This document shows positions 45,855-54,694 of a stretch of 64,000 nt of DNA, piece by piece (within the stretch, counting starts at the first letter, position 1; the number at the start of each line of letters is the position of its first letter). The notes under the pieces are model-generated. The model saw only the letters and a list, made by a program, of their open reading frames with translations. It was not told the origin of the DNA and searched no databases. The translations under genes were made by a program, and so were the position numbers. The stretch comes from Geomicrobium sp. JCM 19039 (lineage in GTDB: Bacteria > Bacillota > Bacilli > Bacillales > Marinococcaceae): NCBI RefSeq assembly GCF_000698145.1, contig NZ_BAXB01000001.1, positions 186,001 through 250,000 of the forward strand, given 5' to 3'.

Positions 45855-47048
45855 GATCTCTCCCCCCTTGTTCGAGTGGCGTATACGGGGATAAATAAGC
45901 GGTTTCTTCGTGCAGGTGCAAAATGCTCAGCGGTTGACCGTTTCTATGCAAGTGATGAAGCATCTCATCAACCTCTTGGGTGCGCTCTCCAGCATGAATC
46001 CAATGAACGGGATGTTCCCGCTGATAGATGAGATGTGAAAGCAATTTCGTATAGGACGTTGTAAGTGTACGTCCCTTCGTTACAGAAGCCAACTGTTCGA
46101 GTAAATAGAGCAGCTGTTCATTACCCGTTCCTGCTTGCGTGTGCATGAACCGAAAACTGCCAAATGTCATTCGGTTCATGGCAAGTCCAAAAGCCATGTC
46201 CTCTCCTAATACTTCGTTCGCAATAAATGCGCTATGCTCTACGAGGGCATCTAAATCTTTAGAAAGTCCATAGTCGGAAGTGATGTTAACGGTGAGAAGT
46301 ACACTTTGATCTGTAATCGTTTCATATTGTTTCGTTTGAAGCTTTTGCATTTTTGCACTCGCTTTCCAATGAATATCTTTGAAATCATCCCCAAATTGAT
46401 AATCGCGAACGCTAACGGGCAACATGCGATCTTGAAACAATGCAAAAGGTTTAGGAAAGTCTCCTTCAAATTGGGTGAGTGGCTTTTCCGTTTCAGCAAC
46501 AGGGAGAAGCTTCGGAAAAACAAGTGCTTCTTGCTTGAGCGTATGGTAATAGCGAAGTTCCACATGCCCAAATCCTGCCCAGTTCGGAATGTCAATGCGA
46601 ATTGAACGAATGCGACCGATCCCCCGTTCAAAAGCAACAAAAGGAATATGGATTGTTTTTTCAGAGCGGTATCCTAACGTGATCCGAGTCCGAACCTCAT
46701 GAATGCCTTCGCCAGAACTCGTTGTCTTCTCAACATCAATCGGATTGACATTGTTATCGAATTGAATGATGAGTGTTGCTTGGTAAATGGGCAGACCGTC
46801 ATTGCGAATCGTAAATTCAAATGCACCTTCATGGTCGATATGATACCGCCTTTTGTTTCCAGTCTCGGTGAGTGCAATTTGCGTACCAAGGCGGTTGAGT
46901 ATTACGTTTGAGACACCTACCCATAACACGCCAAAAACGGAAAGCAATAACCATAAGGCTTCGCTTGAATTAAAGCGAAGACTAAAGATAGTGAAAAGGC
47001 TAGCGTAGCGATGCCTGTGACACGCGAGCTCTCAACGGTCCGGTTCAT
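45844..47048 (-). CDS. DUF58 domain protein (frameshift near the N-terminus)
   Basis: About 400 residues. The DUF58 signature is present: MLPVSVRDYQFGDDFKDIHW followed by KASAKMQKLQTKQYE. Upstream lies a beta-rich region and two N-terminal helices (LLLSVFGVLWVGVSNVIL). The frame from 46947 has no good start. An ATG at 47048 (MNRTVESSRVTGIATLAF), overlapping the repaired moxR stop as ATGA, is the likely start, with a one-base indel near 46990. DUF58 proteins work with MoxR ATPases, probably in the assembly or quality control of envelope proteins. Confidence 0.83.
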
Positions 47049-47979
47049 GCTTCATTCGCCTCAACAGGGACTGGAACTTCATGAAGGATATCTTTTAGAA
47101 TTTGATCGGCCCCTTTTGTCATGTACCCTCTGTGGACAAAAGAAGTCGGTGAGCGATGACATATGGAGCGGTGTCTTGTAGATCACTTGGATGAACGTAA
47201 CTTCGCTCGCGTAGAAAAGCCATCCCTTTTGCTGCTCGAAGCCAAGCGAGCGTTCCCCGAGGACTGATACCCACTTCAATAAGCGGGTGATTTCGTGTCT
47301 CTTGGGCGAGTGTCAAAAGGTACGTTTCGATATCTTGGTCGACAGTAATAAGATCGACTTGTTCCTGGAGAGAGAAGATCTCTTCTTTTGTTAATACGGG
47401 TTCTATCTCTTCTGTTGAAGGGGAGGCATGTGTATGTAAAATTGTTCGCTCTTGCTCAACATCCGGGTACTTCATTGGGACTTTTAAGAAAAATCTGTCC
47501 AATTGAGCGGCAGGAAGTGCATATGTTCCTTGTTGAGATTCGACTGGGTTTTGCGTTGCAATCACGATAAAAGGCCCGTCGATTAGATGTGTTTCCCCGT
47601 CAATTGTCACTTGTCTCTCTTCCATGACTTCTAATAATGATGATTGTGTTTTCGGTGTGGCGCGGTTGATTTCATCAGCAAGGAGCACATTCGTAAATAC
47701 AGACCCTTTTTCTAATTGAAACTCCTGATGCTTCGGATGAAAAAAACGTAAGCCGGTAACGTCGCTCGGCAAAATGTCTGGGGTAAACTGAATGCGACTA
47801 AAAGACATATGTAGCGCAGAAGCAAACGTTTTTGCTAATAACGTTTTTCCTGTACCGGGCACACTCTCAAGCAACACATGCCCATGATTTAATAAGGCGA
47901 TTGTCATCAACTCAATCACCCCATCTTGACCGATCACTTTTTTCTGAATGGTCTGCTGCAACTGTTCGTAAGTCTTCAT
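47045..47979 (-). CDS. MoxR-family AAA ATPase (frameshift near the 3' end)
   Basis: About 311 residues. Walker A is VLLESVPGTGKTLLAKTFAS, Walker B is NVLLADEINRATPKTQSSLL, sensor 1 is IVIATQNPVESQQGTYALPA with the arginine-rich AQLDRFFLKVP, and sensor 2 is GISPRGTLAWLRAAKG. After HRLLLST the frame shifts near 47130, and the expected tail RGYMTKGADQILKDILHEVP runs to TGA at 47045. That end overlaps the DUF58 start by 4 bases. It is the first gene of the moxR-DUF58-DUF4129 unit. Confidence 0.9.
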
Positions 47980-48117
47980 AATGGGTCCTCCATTCTTTTA
48001 AATCACGACTATTGTCTATTTTGACAAAAAACTGTCAAAACAACAAGCGCAAATGTACGTATGAACCGAAGCGAAAACGGGTAAATGTGGACTAAGAACG
48101 TTGAAGGAGGAAAACAT

Positions 48118-49022
48118 ATGAAAATGCGTAGACTAGGGAAGTCAGATATTCATGTTAGTGAAATTGGCTTTGGAACGATGAGTCTTTCTGAAAACATAGA
48201 AGAAGCAAGGCTCGTCCTTGAAGCAGGTATAGAAAAAGGCATGAATTATGTGGACACCGCAGATCTGTATCAATTCGGAAAAAATGAAGAGATCGTCGGT
48301 GAAATCATCAAAGGCAGAAGAGAGCAACTTGTGCTGGCGTCTAAAGGAGGGAACCATTGGCAAGAAGGCGGAATGATTGGTTTTGGGATCCTTCTAAAGC
48401 ATATATTAAAGAGGCGTGTAAAAACAGCTTGCGACGATTAGGTACCGATTATCTTGATGTGTATCAATTGCACGGTGGAACGATTGATGATCCGATTGAC
48501 GAGACGATTGAGGCGTTCCAAGAATTGAAGCAAGAAGGGTTCATTCGTGCGTTTGGCATTTCTTCAATTCGACCGAATGTCATAAAGGAATACGCGGATT
48601 CAGGGATGACGAGTGTCATGATGCAATACAACTTGCTGGACAGAAGACCTGAAGAATCGATGTTAGATTTTCTCCATCAAAATGACATCGGTGTCATCGT
48701 AAGAGGTCCGGTCGCAAAAGGCATGTTAACAGAAAGATCGGAAGTGAAGACGCCTAAAGAAGGTTTCTTAGATTATACGAAAGGCGAAGTGCAGTTTGCG
48801 GCGGATGCGCTGGCGTCAATGAGACACTTGGGTACACCCGCTCAACTGGCCATTCGTTATGTGCTTCATCACCCTGCTGTCTCAACGGTTACTGCGGGAG
48901 CAAGTTCAGTGGAGCAAGTGTTGGAGAATGTCGGAACGATGGACTTACCTTCACTTACTGACGAAGAATATGAGAAGTTGCAACGAAGCTCTCAAGCAAT
49001 TGTTTATGAACAACACCGGTAA
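48118..49022 (+). CDS. Aldo/keto reductase (one frameshift)
   Basis: About 301 residues of an NADPH-dependent TIM-barrel aldo/keto reductase. MRRLGKSDIHVSEIGFGTMS, MNYVDTADLYQFGKNEEIVG (catalytic Asp and Tyr), the region LVLASKGG (Lys), YLDVYQLHGGTIDDP (His) and the cofactor segment VTAGASSVEQVLEN are present. A one-base indel near 48370 separates GGNHWQEGG from NDWFWDPSKAYIKEACKNSL. The ATG at 48118 follows GGAGG. The substrate is unknown. Confidence 0.9.
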
Positions 49023-49069
49023 TTTTTTTCGTGTTACGATGGAAGAAAACATGAAAGAACGGTGACAAC

Positions 49070-50446
49070 ATGAGAAGTCATGAATGGGTCGAGCAAAATG
49101 AAGAGCGCTTCGTTAGTTGGAGGCGAGAATTCCACCGAGTTCCGGAAGTAGGTTGGACGGAGTTTGTTACGACCGCCAAAATTGTAGAGAAACTTGAAGG
49201 CACGGGGTTCTTACTGCACGTAGGAGCGGATGCCATCGCTGCAGATGAGCGTTTAGGTGTTCCCGACCAAGAAGAGTTGGACGAAGCGATGCTGCGGGCG
49301 AAAGAGTATGGCGTTCCAACTGCATTGCTCGACAAGATGAAAAACGGAACGACAGGTGTTGTTGCGCGTCTAGATACAGGACGAACTGGGGCACATACTG
49401 TACTTCGCTTTGATATTGATGGACTGCCAATTACAGAGGCGACAGACGACAACCATCTACCGTTTAAAGAATCGTTTCAATCAACGATTGCCGGGAACAT
49501 GCATGCGTGTGGGCACGACGGGCATACAGCGATCGGTCTAGCTGTTGCGCATTACATTTCTCATCATCAAGATGAGCTTGTCGGAACCTTTACGTTGTTG
49601 TTTCAACCTGCGGAAGAGGGCAGTCGCGGGGCAAAAACGATGGCAGCTAAAGGGTGGCTCACTGGTGCAGACTATTTTCTATCCGGTCATATCGGCATCC
49701 AAGATCGAGAAATCGGCCAAATCGCGGCAACGACCACTGGTTTTCTGGCCACGACTAAATTTGATCTCACGTTCACAGGAAAAGCTGCCCACGCCGGAGC
49801 ATATCCCGAGACAGGTAAGAATGCGATGGTCGCGGCATCGGCGTTCGTGCAAAATGCTCTTGCCATCCCAAGGCATAGCGATGGAACAACGCGCATTAAT
49901 ATCGGCACGCTAAGGTCTGGAAGTGGTCGAAATGTCATTCCTGACCGAGCGGCCCTTCAAGGAGAAACACGAGGACAGACGGATAAGTTGGACACGTATA
50001 TGTTTGACGAAGTACAGCGCGTGGCAAAAGCCGCGGCGTTAATGAGCAATGTTAAAGCCAATATAGAAGTAGTTGGCCATGGCATGACCGCTAGGTGCGA
50101 TGACGTTTGGGTCAATCGGCTGACCGCTGCAACCGAGGCGAATCCGTTTGTGGATACAATTATACCGACCCTCCCAATTGGTGCATCAGAAGATGCCGCA
50201 GTACTCATGACAGACGTTCAAAATGAAGGTGGAGAGGCTACGTACATGATCTTTGGCACTCCGCTGGCAGCAGGGCACCATCACCCGTCATTTGACTATG
50301 ATGAGCGGGTGTTGAGCGTTGGCGTGGCAACGTATATCGATCTCATCAGTCATTACATGAATAGCGTCACCCGTACAGCAAAGTTTTTCTTTGCTGTACA
50401 TTTTTTTTTGATAAAAAATGGGAAATTGGAGCAGTCTAACAAGTAA
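49070..50446 (+). CDS. M20 family amidohydrolase, AbgA-like
   Basis: Up to 458 residues. The M20 dimetal core shows as [48 protein letters not shown] (bridging Glu region), [20 protein letters not shown] and [13 protein letters not shown] near the end. The insertion after residue 50 resembles AbgA, the p-aminobenzoyl-glutamate hydrolase subunit, more than HipO; the substrate is uncertain. The frame reads through a strong terminator at 50373, so the natural stop is probably near 50370 and was lost by an indel; the last 25 residues are likely spurious. Confidence 0.85.
   Translation: MRSHEWVEQNEERFVSWRREFHRVPEVGWTEFVTTAKIVEKLEGTGFLLHVGADAIAADERLGVPDQEELDEAMLRAKEYGVPTALLDKMKNGTTGVVARLDTGRTGAHTVLRFDIDGLPITEATDDNHLPFKESFQSTIAGNMHACGHDGHTAIGLAVAHYISHHQDELVGTFTLLFQPAEEGSRGAKTMAAKGWLTGADYFLSGHIGIQDREIGQIAATTTGFLATTKFDLTFTGKAAHAGAYPETGKNAMVAASAFVQNALAIPRHSDGTTRINIGTLRSGSGRNVIPDRAALQGETRGQTDKLDTYMFDEVQRVAKAAALMSNVKANIEVVGHGMTARCDDVWVNRLTAATEANPFVDTIIPTLPIGASEDAAVLMTDVQNEGGEATYMIFGTPLAAGHHHPSFDYDERVLSVGVATYIDLISHYMNSVTRTAKFFFAVHFFLIKNGKLEQSNK
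50373..50409 (+). terminator. Terminator of the amidohydrolase gene
   Basis: GTACAGCAAAG (50373-50383) pairs with CTTTGCTGTAC (50389-50399) around TTTTT and is followed by ATTTTTTTTT. Confidence 0.9.
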
Positions 50447-50465
50447 GAAAACAGGAGGTGAACAT

Positions 50466-50675
50466 ATGAGTCCATTTAACGTCGGAATCCCAAGCCTTAT
50501 CTTGATTTCTCTGTTAGCTCTTTTAATTTTTGGACCCAAAAAACTGCCGGAGATTGGTGGGGCCTTTGGTAAAACCATTACTGAATTCAAAAAGTCCACA
50601 ACCCAGATCTTCGAAGATGCTCCGGCTGCTACTCCAAAAGAAGATACCTTGGATAAACCCGATCGTGAAGCTTAG
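50466..50675 (+). CDS. tatA: Twin-arginine translocase subunit TatA
   Basis: 69 residues. A single helix ([20 protein letters not shown]) leads into the TatA hinge [20 protein letters not shown] and an amphipathic helix, then a short charged tail. The ATG at 50466 follows GGAGGTG at 7 bases. It works with TatC to export folded proteins with twin-arginine signals. TatC is at 53936, 3.3 kb away, beyond a repeat cluster and an inverted gene, although these genes are normally adjacent in bacilli. Confidence 0.94.
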   Translation: MSPFNVGIPSLILISLLALLIFGPKKLPEIGGAFGKTITEFKKSTTQIFEDAPAATPKEDTLDKPDREA

Positions 50676-50697
50676 TCATTTGCTTATGAAGTATCCT

Positions 50698-50727
50698 AAA
50701 TAACCTTGCCAGTTGGCAAGGTTATTT
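50698..50727 (+). terminator. Terminator of tatA
   Basis: AAATAACCTTGCC (50698-50710) pairs with GGCAAGGTTATTT (50715-50727) around AGTT. Confidence 0.88.
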
Positions 50728-50995
50728 ACGTAGTTGGGGGTGAACCCGCTCTCCGAAAACAACCATGCCCTGTCTGACTGGGCAGGAAGACTACGTAAAA
50801 TCGAGTGTTGCCAGTGTGAGGGTATAGTGATAATTACTCGGTTTTGTCTGGGGCGCGTTCGGTTTCAGCGCATGAACACGATATACCGCAATTTAGAAGT
50901 CTATATTACGTTAAAATAAAGAAATACATGGGTTCCGGGGGTTCTAACTACATCAGCCTCCATTCCATGTGTTCGTTGTAAGAAATCCCCCCCCC
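50728..50995. other. Intergenic stretch after tatA
   Basis: No gene is seen in these 268 bases. There is a small hairpin GCCCTGTCTGACTGGGC (50767-50783) and a C9 run at about 50988. The stretch leads into repeat cluster G. Confidence 0.4.
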
Positions 50996-51186
50996 TTTTC
51001 GGTTACACAGCCAACAAGAGGTCGGTATGAGTCATGCCGGAGACCGTTTGGAGGGCCTTGGGCACCTCTGGTGCCCAAGGTTATTAGCTCTTGAGGTTGA
51101 TATGAGTAGATGGGGATGTCTTTTGATATAGAAACGAACGTTAATCGATTGGCTATTCTCAAGTAAACTGCGGTGTTCTAAACGAT
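50996..51186 (+). repeat. Mosaic repeat locus G, type 4 module
   Basis: Alignable with 14640-14830 of locus B in the same orientation. It contains a perfect hairpin CCTTGGGCACC-TCT-GGTGCCCAAGG (51056-51080) at the place of the locus B hairpin, with a compensated base pair. Confidence 0.75.
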
Positions 51187-51559
51187 CTACATAGAATGAA
51201 CGTAAGATGTTCTTGATTTGCGCTGTTGATTGACGGGTTGGAGGGGGAGCGCGGTGCTGGGTGCCATTTTGTGCGCTAGTTTAACTTTTCGGCGCTCATA
51301 TCCTCTAAACTTGCGCGCATTTTCAAGCAACCTGTCTGCCCCAGCAGGGCCGAAGCCAAACCGGACTCGGTTCGGCGCGGCTCGCGCCAACAACATGTTG
51401 GTACTTCGGGCCTGGGATGTACACGTGACCCGGTAATCTGCTCCCTAGTTTATGAGAATACACCGCTTTTCCTGCGATGTTCCTCAACTCGAGCACAGGT
51501 TCCACTTTACCAAGCTTACCACTGGTTCTTGAAGAATTTATTTAGTTGATCTTATCTAG
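51187..51559 (+). repeat. Mosaic repeat locus G, type 1 module
   Basis: A 373-bp module from CTACATAGAATGAACGTAAG to the inverted terminus ending CTTATCTAG. It matches 58037-58421, the reversed 31364-31731 and the left part of locus A (shared TTTCCTGCGATGTTCCTCAA and CACTTTACCAAGCTTACCA). GC-rich hairpins lie at about 51330-51400 (CAGCAGGGCCGAA, GGCGCGGCTCGCGCC). Non-coding. Confidence 0.85.
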
Positions 51560-51636
51560 GTTGTTGGCGATCTAGATCGCCCAGTCTTTGGTGAATATCA
51601 TCGTTTGACCGCGATCTAGATTGTTTCGGACGTGAT
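51560..51636 (+). repeat. Linker module with GATCTAGATC palindromes
   Basis: A 77-bp spacer between two modules. It carries CGATCTAGATCGC and CGCGATCTAGATTG palindromes. Its reverse complement occurs at about 57225-57296 with the shared CGAAACAATCTAGATCGCGG and ACTGGGCGATCTAGAT. Confidence 0.7.
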
Positions 51637-52069
51637 CTATATAAGTCGAACTGAAGAATTTCTTCACAAACGAATGGTAGACCACCGGTTAAAGCCTAAA
51701 GTTCATCGACTTTGAGATCGATCGTCATCGGTTACAATAGACGTAGAAAAGATGGGTATCTACTGCTATTGGCCTCCAAAGTGTACGGATCGAGTTGAAT
51801 GCCAATATTGAGCAACCCCAGTTCAGCGACGTCGTCTATGCAGTACCGTTGATTGGAACGAAAGGCGGTGACGCCTGTAGAAGTTGGGCCGAGACGAGAC
51901 TCCGCAGGTCGTTAGACCGAGGAGGCTCGGCCGGTCCTCCGCGGTAAAGAAAACACGGTGGCTGTCTTTTGGCCGCCGATGTTGCCCTTATGCTCTGGAG
52001 TACAAGCATCCGCCTGCAGTGGAAAGCAACAAACTCTGCAATTAGGAAAATGTTAAGTTCATTCTATAG
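51637..52069 (+). repeat. Mosaic repeat locus G, type 2 module
   Basis: A 433-bp module from CTATATAAGTCGAACTGAAG to the inverted terminus ending CTATAG. It is very similar to 14848-15345 but shorter by one 58-60 bp tandem unit. It contains the GC-rich block GGCGGTGACGCC and GGAGGCTCGGCCGGTCC. The flank 52070-52096 (GATCACCCATCTCCTAAAAA) matches, reversed, 57207-57233. The rest of 52100-52360 shows no gene. Confidence 0.85.
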
Positions 52070-52360
52070 AGATCACCCATCTCCTAAAAATCCCCAAATA
52101 TCATGAGACTTGACGTTGATGTGAACAAAAATCACCACAACCTCGGCAAAGGACAGATGAGAACTCTTACTTCTTTGTATTGTTGGATGATGGTCGTTCT
52201 CCCTCAGCTCGAGGTGGTAGCGAACGTGACGGGGTGTGTAATTTTTATTACTGCAGAATGTAAAGTTCAGTATTTAGATTGCTCTCTAACATCTTCCTTC
52301 ACTAAAATCAACAGCAGCACAGTCTTTCAGAGGGGCATATTTACTTTTTTTAACGAGAAA

Positions 52361-52386
52361 CCCCACTCCTTTCGGGGTGGGAGTTA
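52361..52386 (-). terminator. Hairpin after the M32-like gene
   Basis: On the minus strand CCCACCCC-GAAA-GGAGTGGG forms a stem with one mismatch and is followed by GTTTCTCGTT. It is a weak terminator for the M32-like gene. Confidence 0.5.
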
Positions 52387-52390
52387 TCAG

Positions 52391-53803
52391 TTAGTAGATT
52401 GACGTATACGTCAGAGAGAGCCAATCGCTAAAATCTTTGGTCGATGTCTTTTTTTGTGGTGTTGCGATGAGTTGCCGCAGTCGGTCAACTTTTGCGGACA
52501 ACGAATCGGTGTCCCCTTCTTTTTGTACGGTTTGATAGAGGGTGGCTGCTTGTAGATAGCTCTTTAGTTCAACAGCTTGGGATCCAAAGTCAGCCGTGGC
52601 GAAATGATATTCTTGGAGAATACCTCCGAGGTCATGTGGTGTGGCAAGAGACAAATAGTCGCCTGCTTTATCTGCCCATACGTGAGGCAAGTCACGTGTG
52701 GCAATTTCCCCATTCATGATGGCTTTTTCTAGTTCATAGCCAATCTGCAGATGCAGAGGGGCCATGAGCTCGCTCGAATCATTTTTGACGATAGTAAAGT
52801 CAACAGCGTTCATGCCAGCGTGAAGTTCATCAATAGAGTAACGGTGAATGGCATCAGGTAATTGCTCTTTGCACTGTAGAAGAAATGATTTGCTTTTGCT
52901 AATAAATGAGGAGAACAGCAGCCCGTACGCTTGTTGCATGCTGGCAGGTACTTCTGCTTGTAGCAAGTGATTGCTCGTTTGCGCGAACAAGCTTTGTCCA
53001 CATGAATAAAGCGTTTCTTTCATCATCTTCTTGAACTCTTTTGCAGATGGAGCAGAGATGCCTACGCGTACGTCCTCTGGTGATAATGAGACGAAGTAAG
53101 GATGAATTGATGAATCGATGCGTCCACTCTCAAAGTCAAAGTTTGTAAGTTCAAATAAAGATTTTGCAACATCCATTTGTTCTTCAATTTCGATCTCCTC
53201 GAATAGGAAGCCAGTTTTCGGTTGTTTGTTTGATTGTTTCACGTGGGAGAGTAGTGGTAAAACGACTTCTTGCAATTGTTGGAACCACGCATCTACTTGC
53301 TCAGAAGTTAGACCATCTTCTCGGAGATCTAAAATGGCACCGTACCGATCATCTCCGAAGCCTGCGTAATCGGCATAATCCATTTGCAATGCTACCAGCC
53401 GGTCAAAAAACGGCCGGAAAACGGAAAAGTCATTTGCTTTTCGTGCTTCTGTCCACATTTGCATCGCCTTGGCAGCGTGTTTCTCATATTTGGTATACCA
53501 CTCGTAAGGAATCTTTTCTAAACGACGTGCTTGTTTTTGAATATAAGTAAAACTCGACAACATTCCAGTAGGTAAATCATTTGGATCTAATTGTTCAACG
53601 ACTTGTTTTACAGATTCTGATGTGAGATGTCTGTACGTATCTTCGGCTAAAGTCCCCATTAAGTGTGCTCTCATTTGAGCACCTTTCGTAGATCCATACA
53701 TATAGCTGTCCCAACGCAAAAGAGCTAGGCTATGTTCATTAGCAATGAATCGTTGCAAAACAAATTCGAATTCTTGTTCTAAACTTCTCGTTACAGGTGG
53801 CAT
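52391..53803 (-). CDS. M32 carboxypeptidase-like protein lacking the HEXXH site
   Basis: 470 residues, near the M32 (Taq carboxypeptidase) length. The N-terminus (ALLRWDSYMYGSTKGAQMRA), the stretch SSIHPYFVSLSPEDVRVGIS, the region LHLQIGYELEKAIMNGEIAT and the RDLPHVWADKAGDYLSL segment follow M32 enzymes in order. Where M32 enzymes have HEAGHALYEQ this protein reads YSCGQSLFAQ (residues 266-275), so both zinc His and the catalytic Glu are gone. The later HESQ-type ligand motif reads MQQA. It should therefore not be a metallopeptidase of the usual kind; a binding or regulatory role is inferred. The ATG at 53803 follows GAGGAG. The frame is intact, so loss of the site is not sequencing error. 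Confidence 0.8.
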   Translation of the reverse strand: MPPVTRSLEQEFEFVLQRFIANEHSLALLRWDSYMYGSTKGAQMRAHLMGTLAEDTYRHLTSESVKQVVEQLDPNDLPTGMLSSFTYIQKQARRLEKIPYEWYTKYEKHAAKAMQMWTEARKANDFSVFRPFFDRLVALQMDYADYAGFGDDRYGAILDLREDGLTSEQVDAWFQQLQEVVLPLLSHVKQSNKQPKTGFLFEEIEIEEQMDVAKSLFELTNFDFESGRIDSSIHPYFVSLSPEDVRVGISAPSAKEFKKMMKETLYSCGQSLFAQTSNHLLQAEVPASMQQAYGLLFSSFISKSKSFLLQCKEQLPDAIHRYSIDELHAGMNAVDFTIVKNDSSELMAPLHLQIGYELEKAIMNGEIATRDLPHVWADKAGDYLSLATPHDLGGILQEYHFATADFGSQAVELKSYLQAATLYQTVQKEGDTDSLSAKVDRLRQLIATPQKKTSTKDFSDWLSLTYTSIY

Positions 53804-53935
53804 CGTTTCACTCCTCAAAGGTAAGTTCTCTCTCAGCATTTGCCAAACATTGGTGTACTATTCCTTTAAAGTATGTTTTTTGGATTGCTGGGGATAGTAA
53901 GATCACTAGCAAAGAGGAGGGACTATACCGACGTG

Positions 53936-54664
53936 ATGACGAATGAACAAATGGATAAACAACCTACCTTAGAACATATCACCGTGCTCAGAGGGGCCAT
54001 TATCCGATCTTTAATTGTGTACGCGATTGCATTTATTGCTTTATTTATATTGCTGCGTTTTTATATGGATGTTCTCATTGGAGATGCAAATCTTGTTATG
54101 TTAGGACCGCTTGATGCGATTAAACTCTACTTCACACTTGCAGGTGTGCTCGGTTTAGGGTTTTCTGCACCATACCTTGCTTTAGAGGCTTGGAATTTCG
54201 TAAAACCTGCGCTAAGCAAAAAAGAAGCAAGTATTCTTTTTAACTACATACCGGCGATTTTTGTTTTTTTTATCATTGGATTAGCATTTGGTTTTTTCGT
54301 CATCCATCCGCTTGCTTTTTCATTTTTAATCGAATTGGGTGAGCTTCACTTTGATATGATGATTACCGCATCCGAATATTTTTCTTTCGTGGTGATGACA
54401 ACCATTCCAGCTGGATTTTTGTTTGAGCTTCCGTTAATCATTATGGCGCTCACATCGTTTGGACTCATCGATCCTTATTCCCTCGGGAAAATTCGTAAAT
54501 ACGCTTACTTTGTACTGTTCTGTATTTCTGTCCTCATCACCCCACCAGACTTTTTGACCGATATTCTCGTCGTCGTTCCGTTTATTGTTCTTTACGAGAT
54601 TGGAATTCTACTCGGAAAATATATTCATAAACGTAAACCGAATCGAGTTGCTGAGGGAACATAA
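53936..54664 (+). CDS. tatC: Twin-arginine translocase subunit TatC
   Basis: About 242 residues with six helices. The N-terminal family motif is present as [20 protein letters not shown]. The periplasmic [20 protein letters not shown] and helix 4-6 regions ([20 protein letters not shown], then [20 protein letters not shown]) are typical. It forms the signal-peptide receptor of the Tat system with TatA. The ATG at 53936 (or GTG 53933) lies 13 bases after GAGGAGG, a long spacing, so the exact start is uncertain. Confidence 0.93.
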   Translation: MTNEQMDKQPTLEHITVLRGAIIRSLIVYAIAFIALFILLRFYMDVLIGDANLVMLGPLDAIKLYFTLAGVLGLGFSAPYLALEAWNFVKPALSKKEASILFNYIPAIFVFFIIGLAFGFFVIHPLAFSFLIELGELHFDMMITASEYFSFVVMTTIPAGFLFELPLIIMALTSFGLIDPYSLGKIRKYAYFVLFCISVLITPPDFLTDILVVVPFIVLYEIGILLGKYIHKRKPNRVAEGT

Positions 54665-54668
54665 AAAA

Positions 54669-54694
54669 ACTGAAGGAACAAATGTTCCTTCAGT
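54669..54694. terminator. Terminator between tatC and the M20 dipeptidase gene
   Basis: ACTGAAGGAAC (54669-54679) pairs with GTTCCTTCAGT (54684-54694) around AAAT. Read on the minus strand it is followed by T7, so it mainly serves the dipeptidase gene. Confidence 0.85.

Noticed and set aside
50373-50446. Last 25 residues of the M20 amidohydrolase
   Set aside because: They are encoded by a terminator hairpin and its T-run, so the true stop was probably lost by an indel just upstream.
51187-52069. Insertion sequence with a transposase in the repeat cluster
   Set aside because: Terminal inverted repeats are present, but no frame longer than about 70 codons has any transposase-like sequence.
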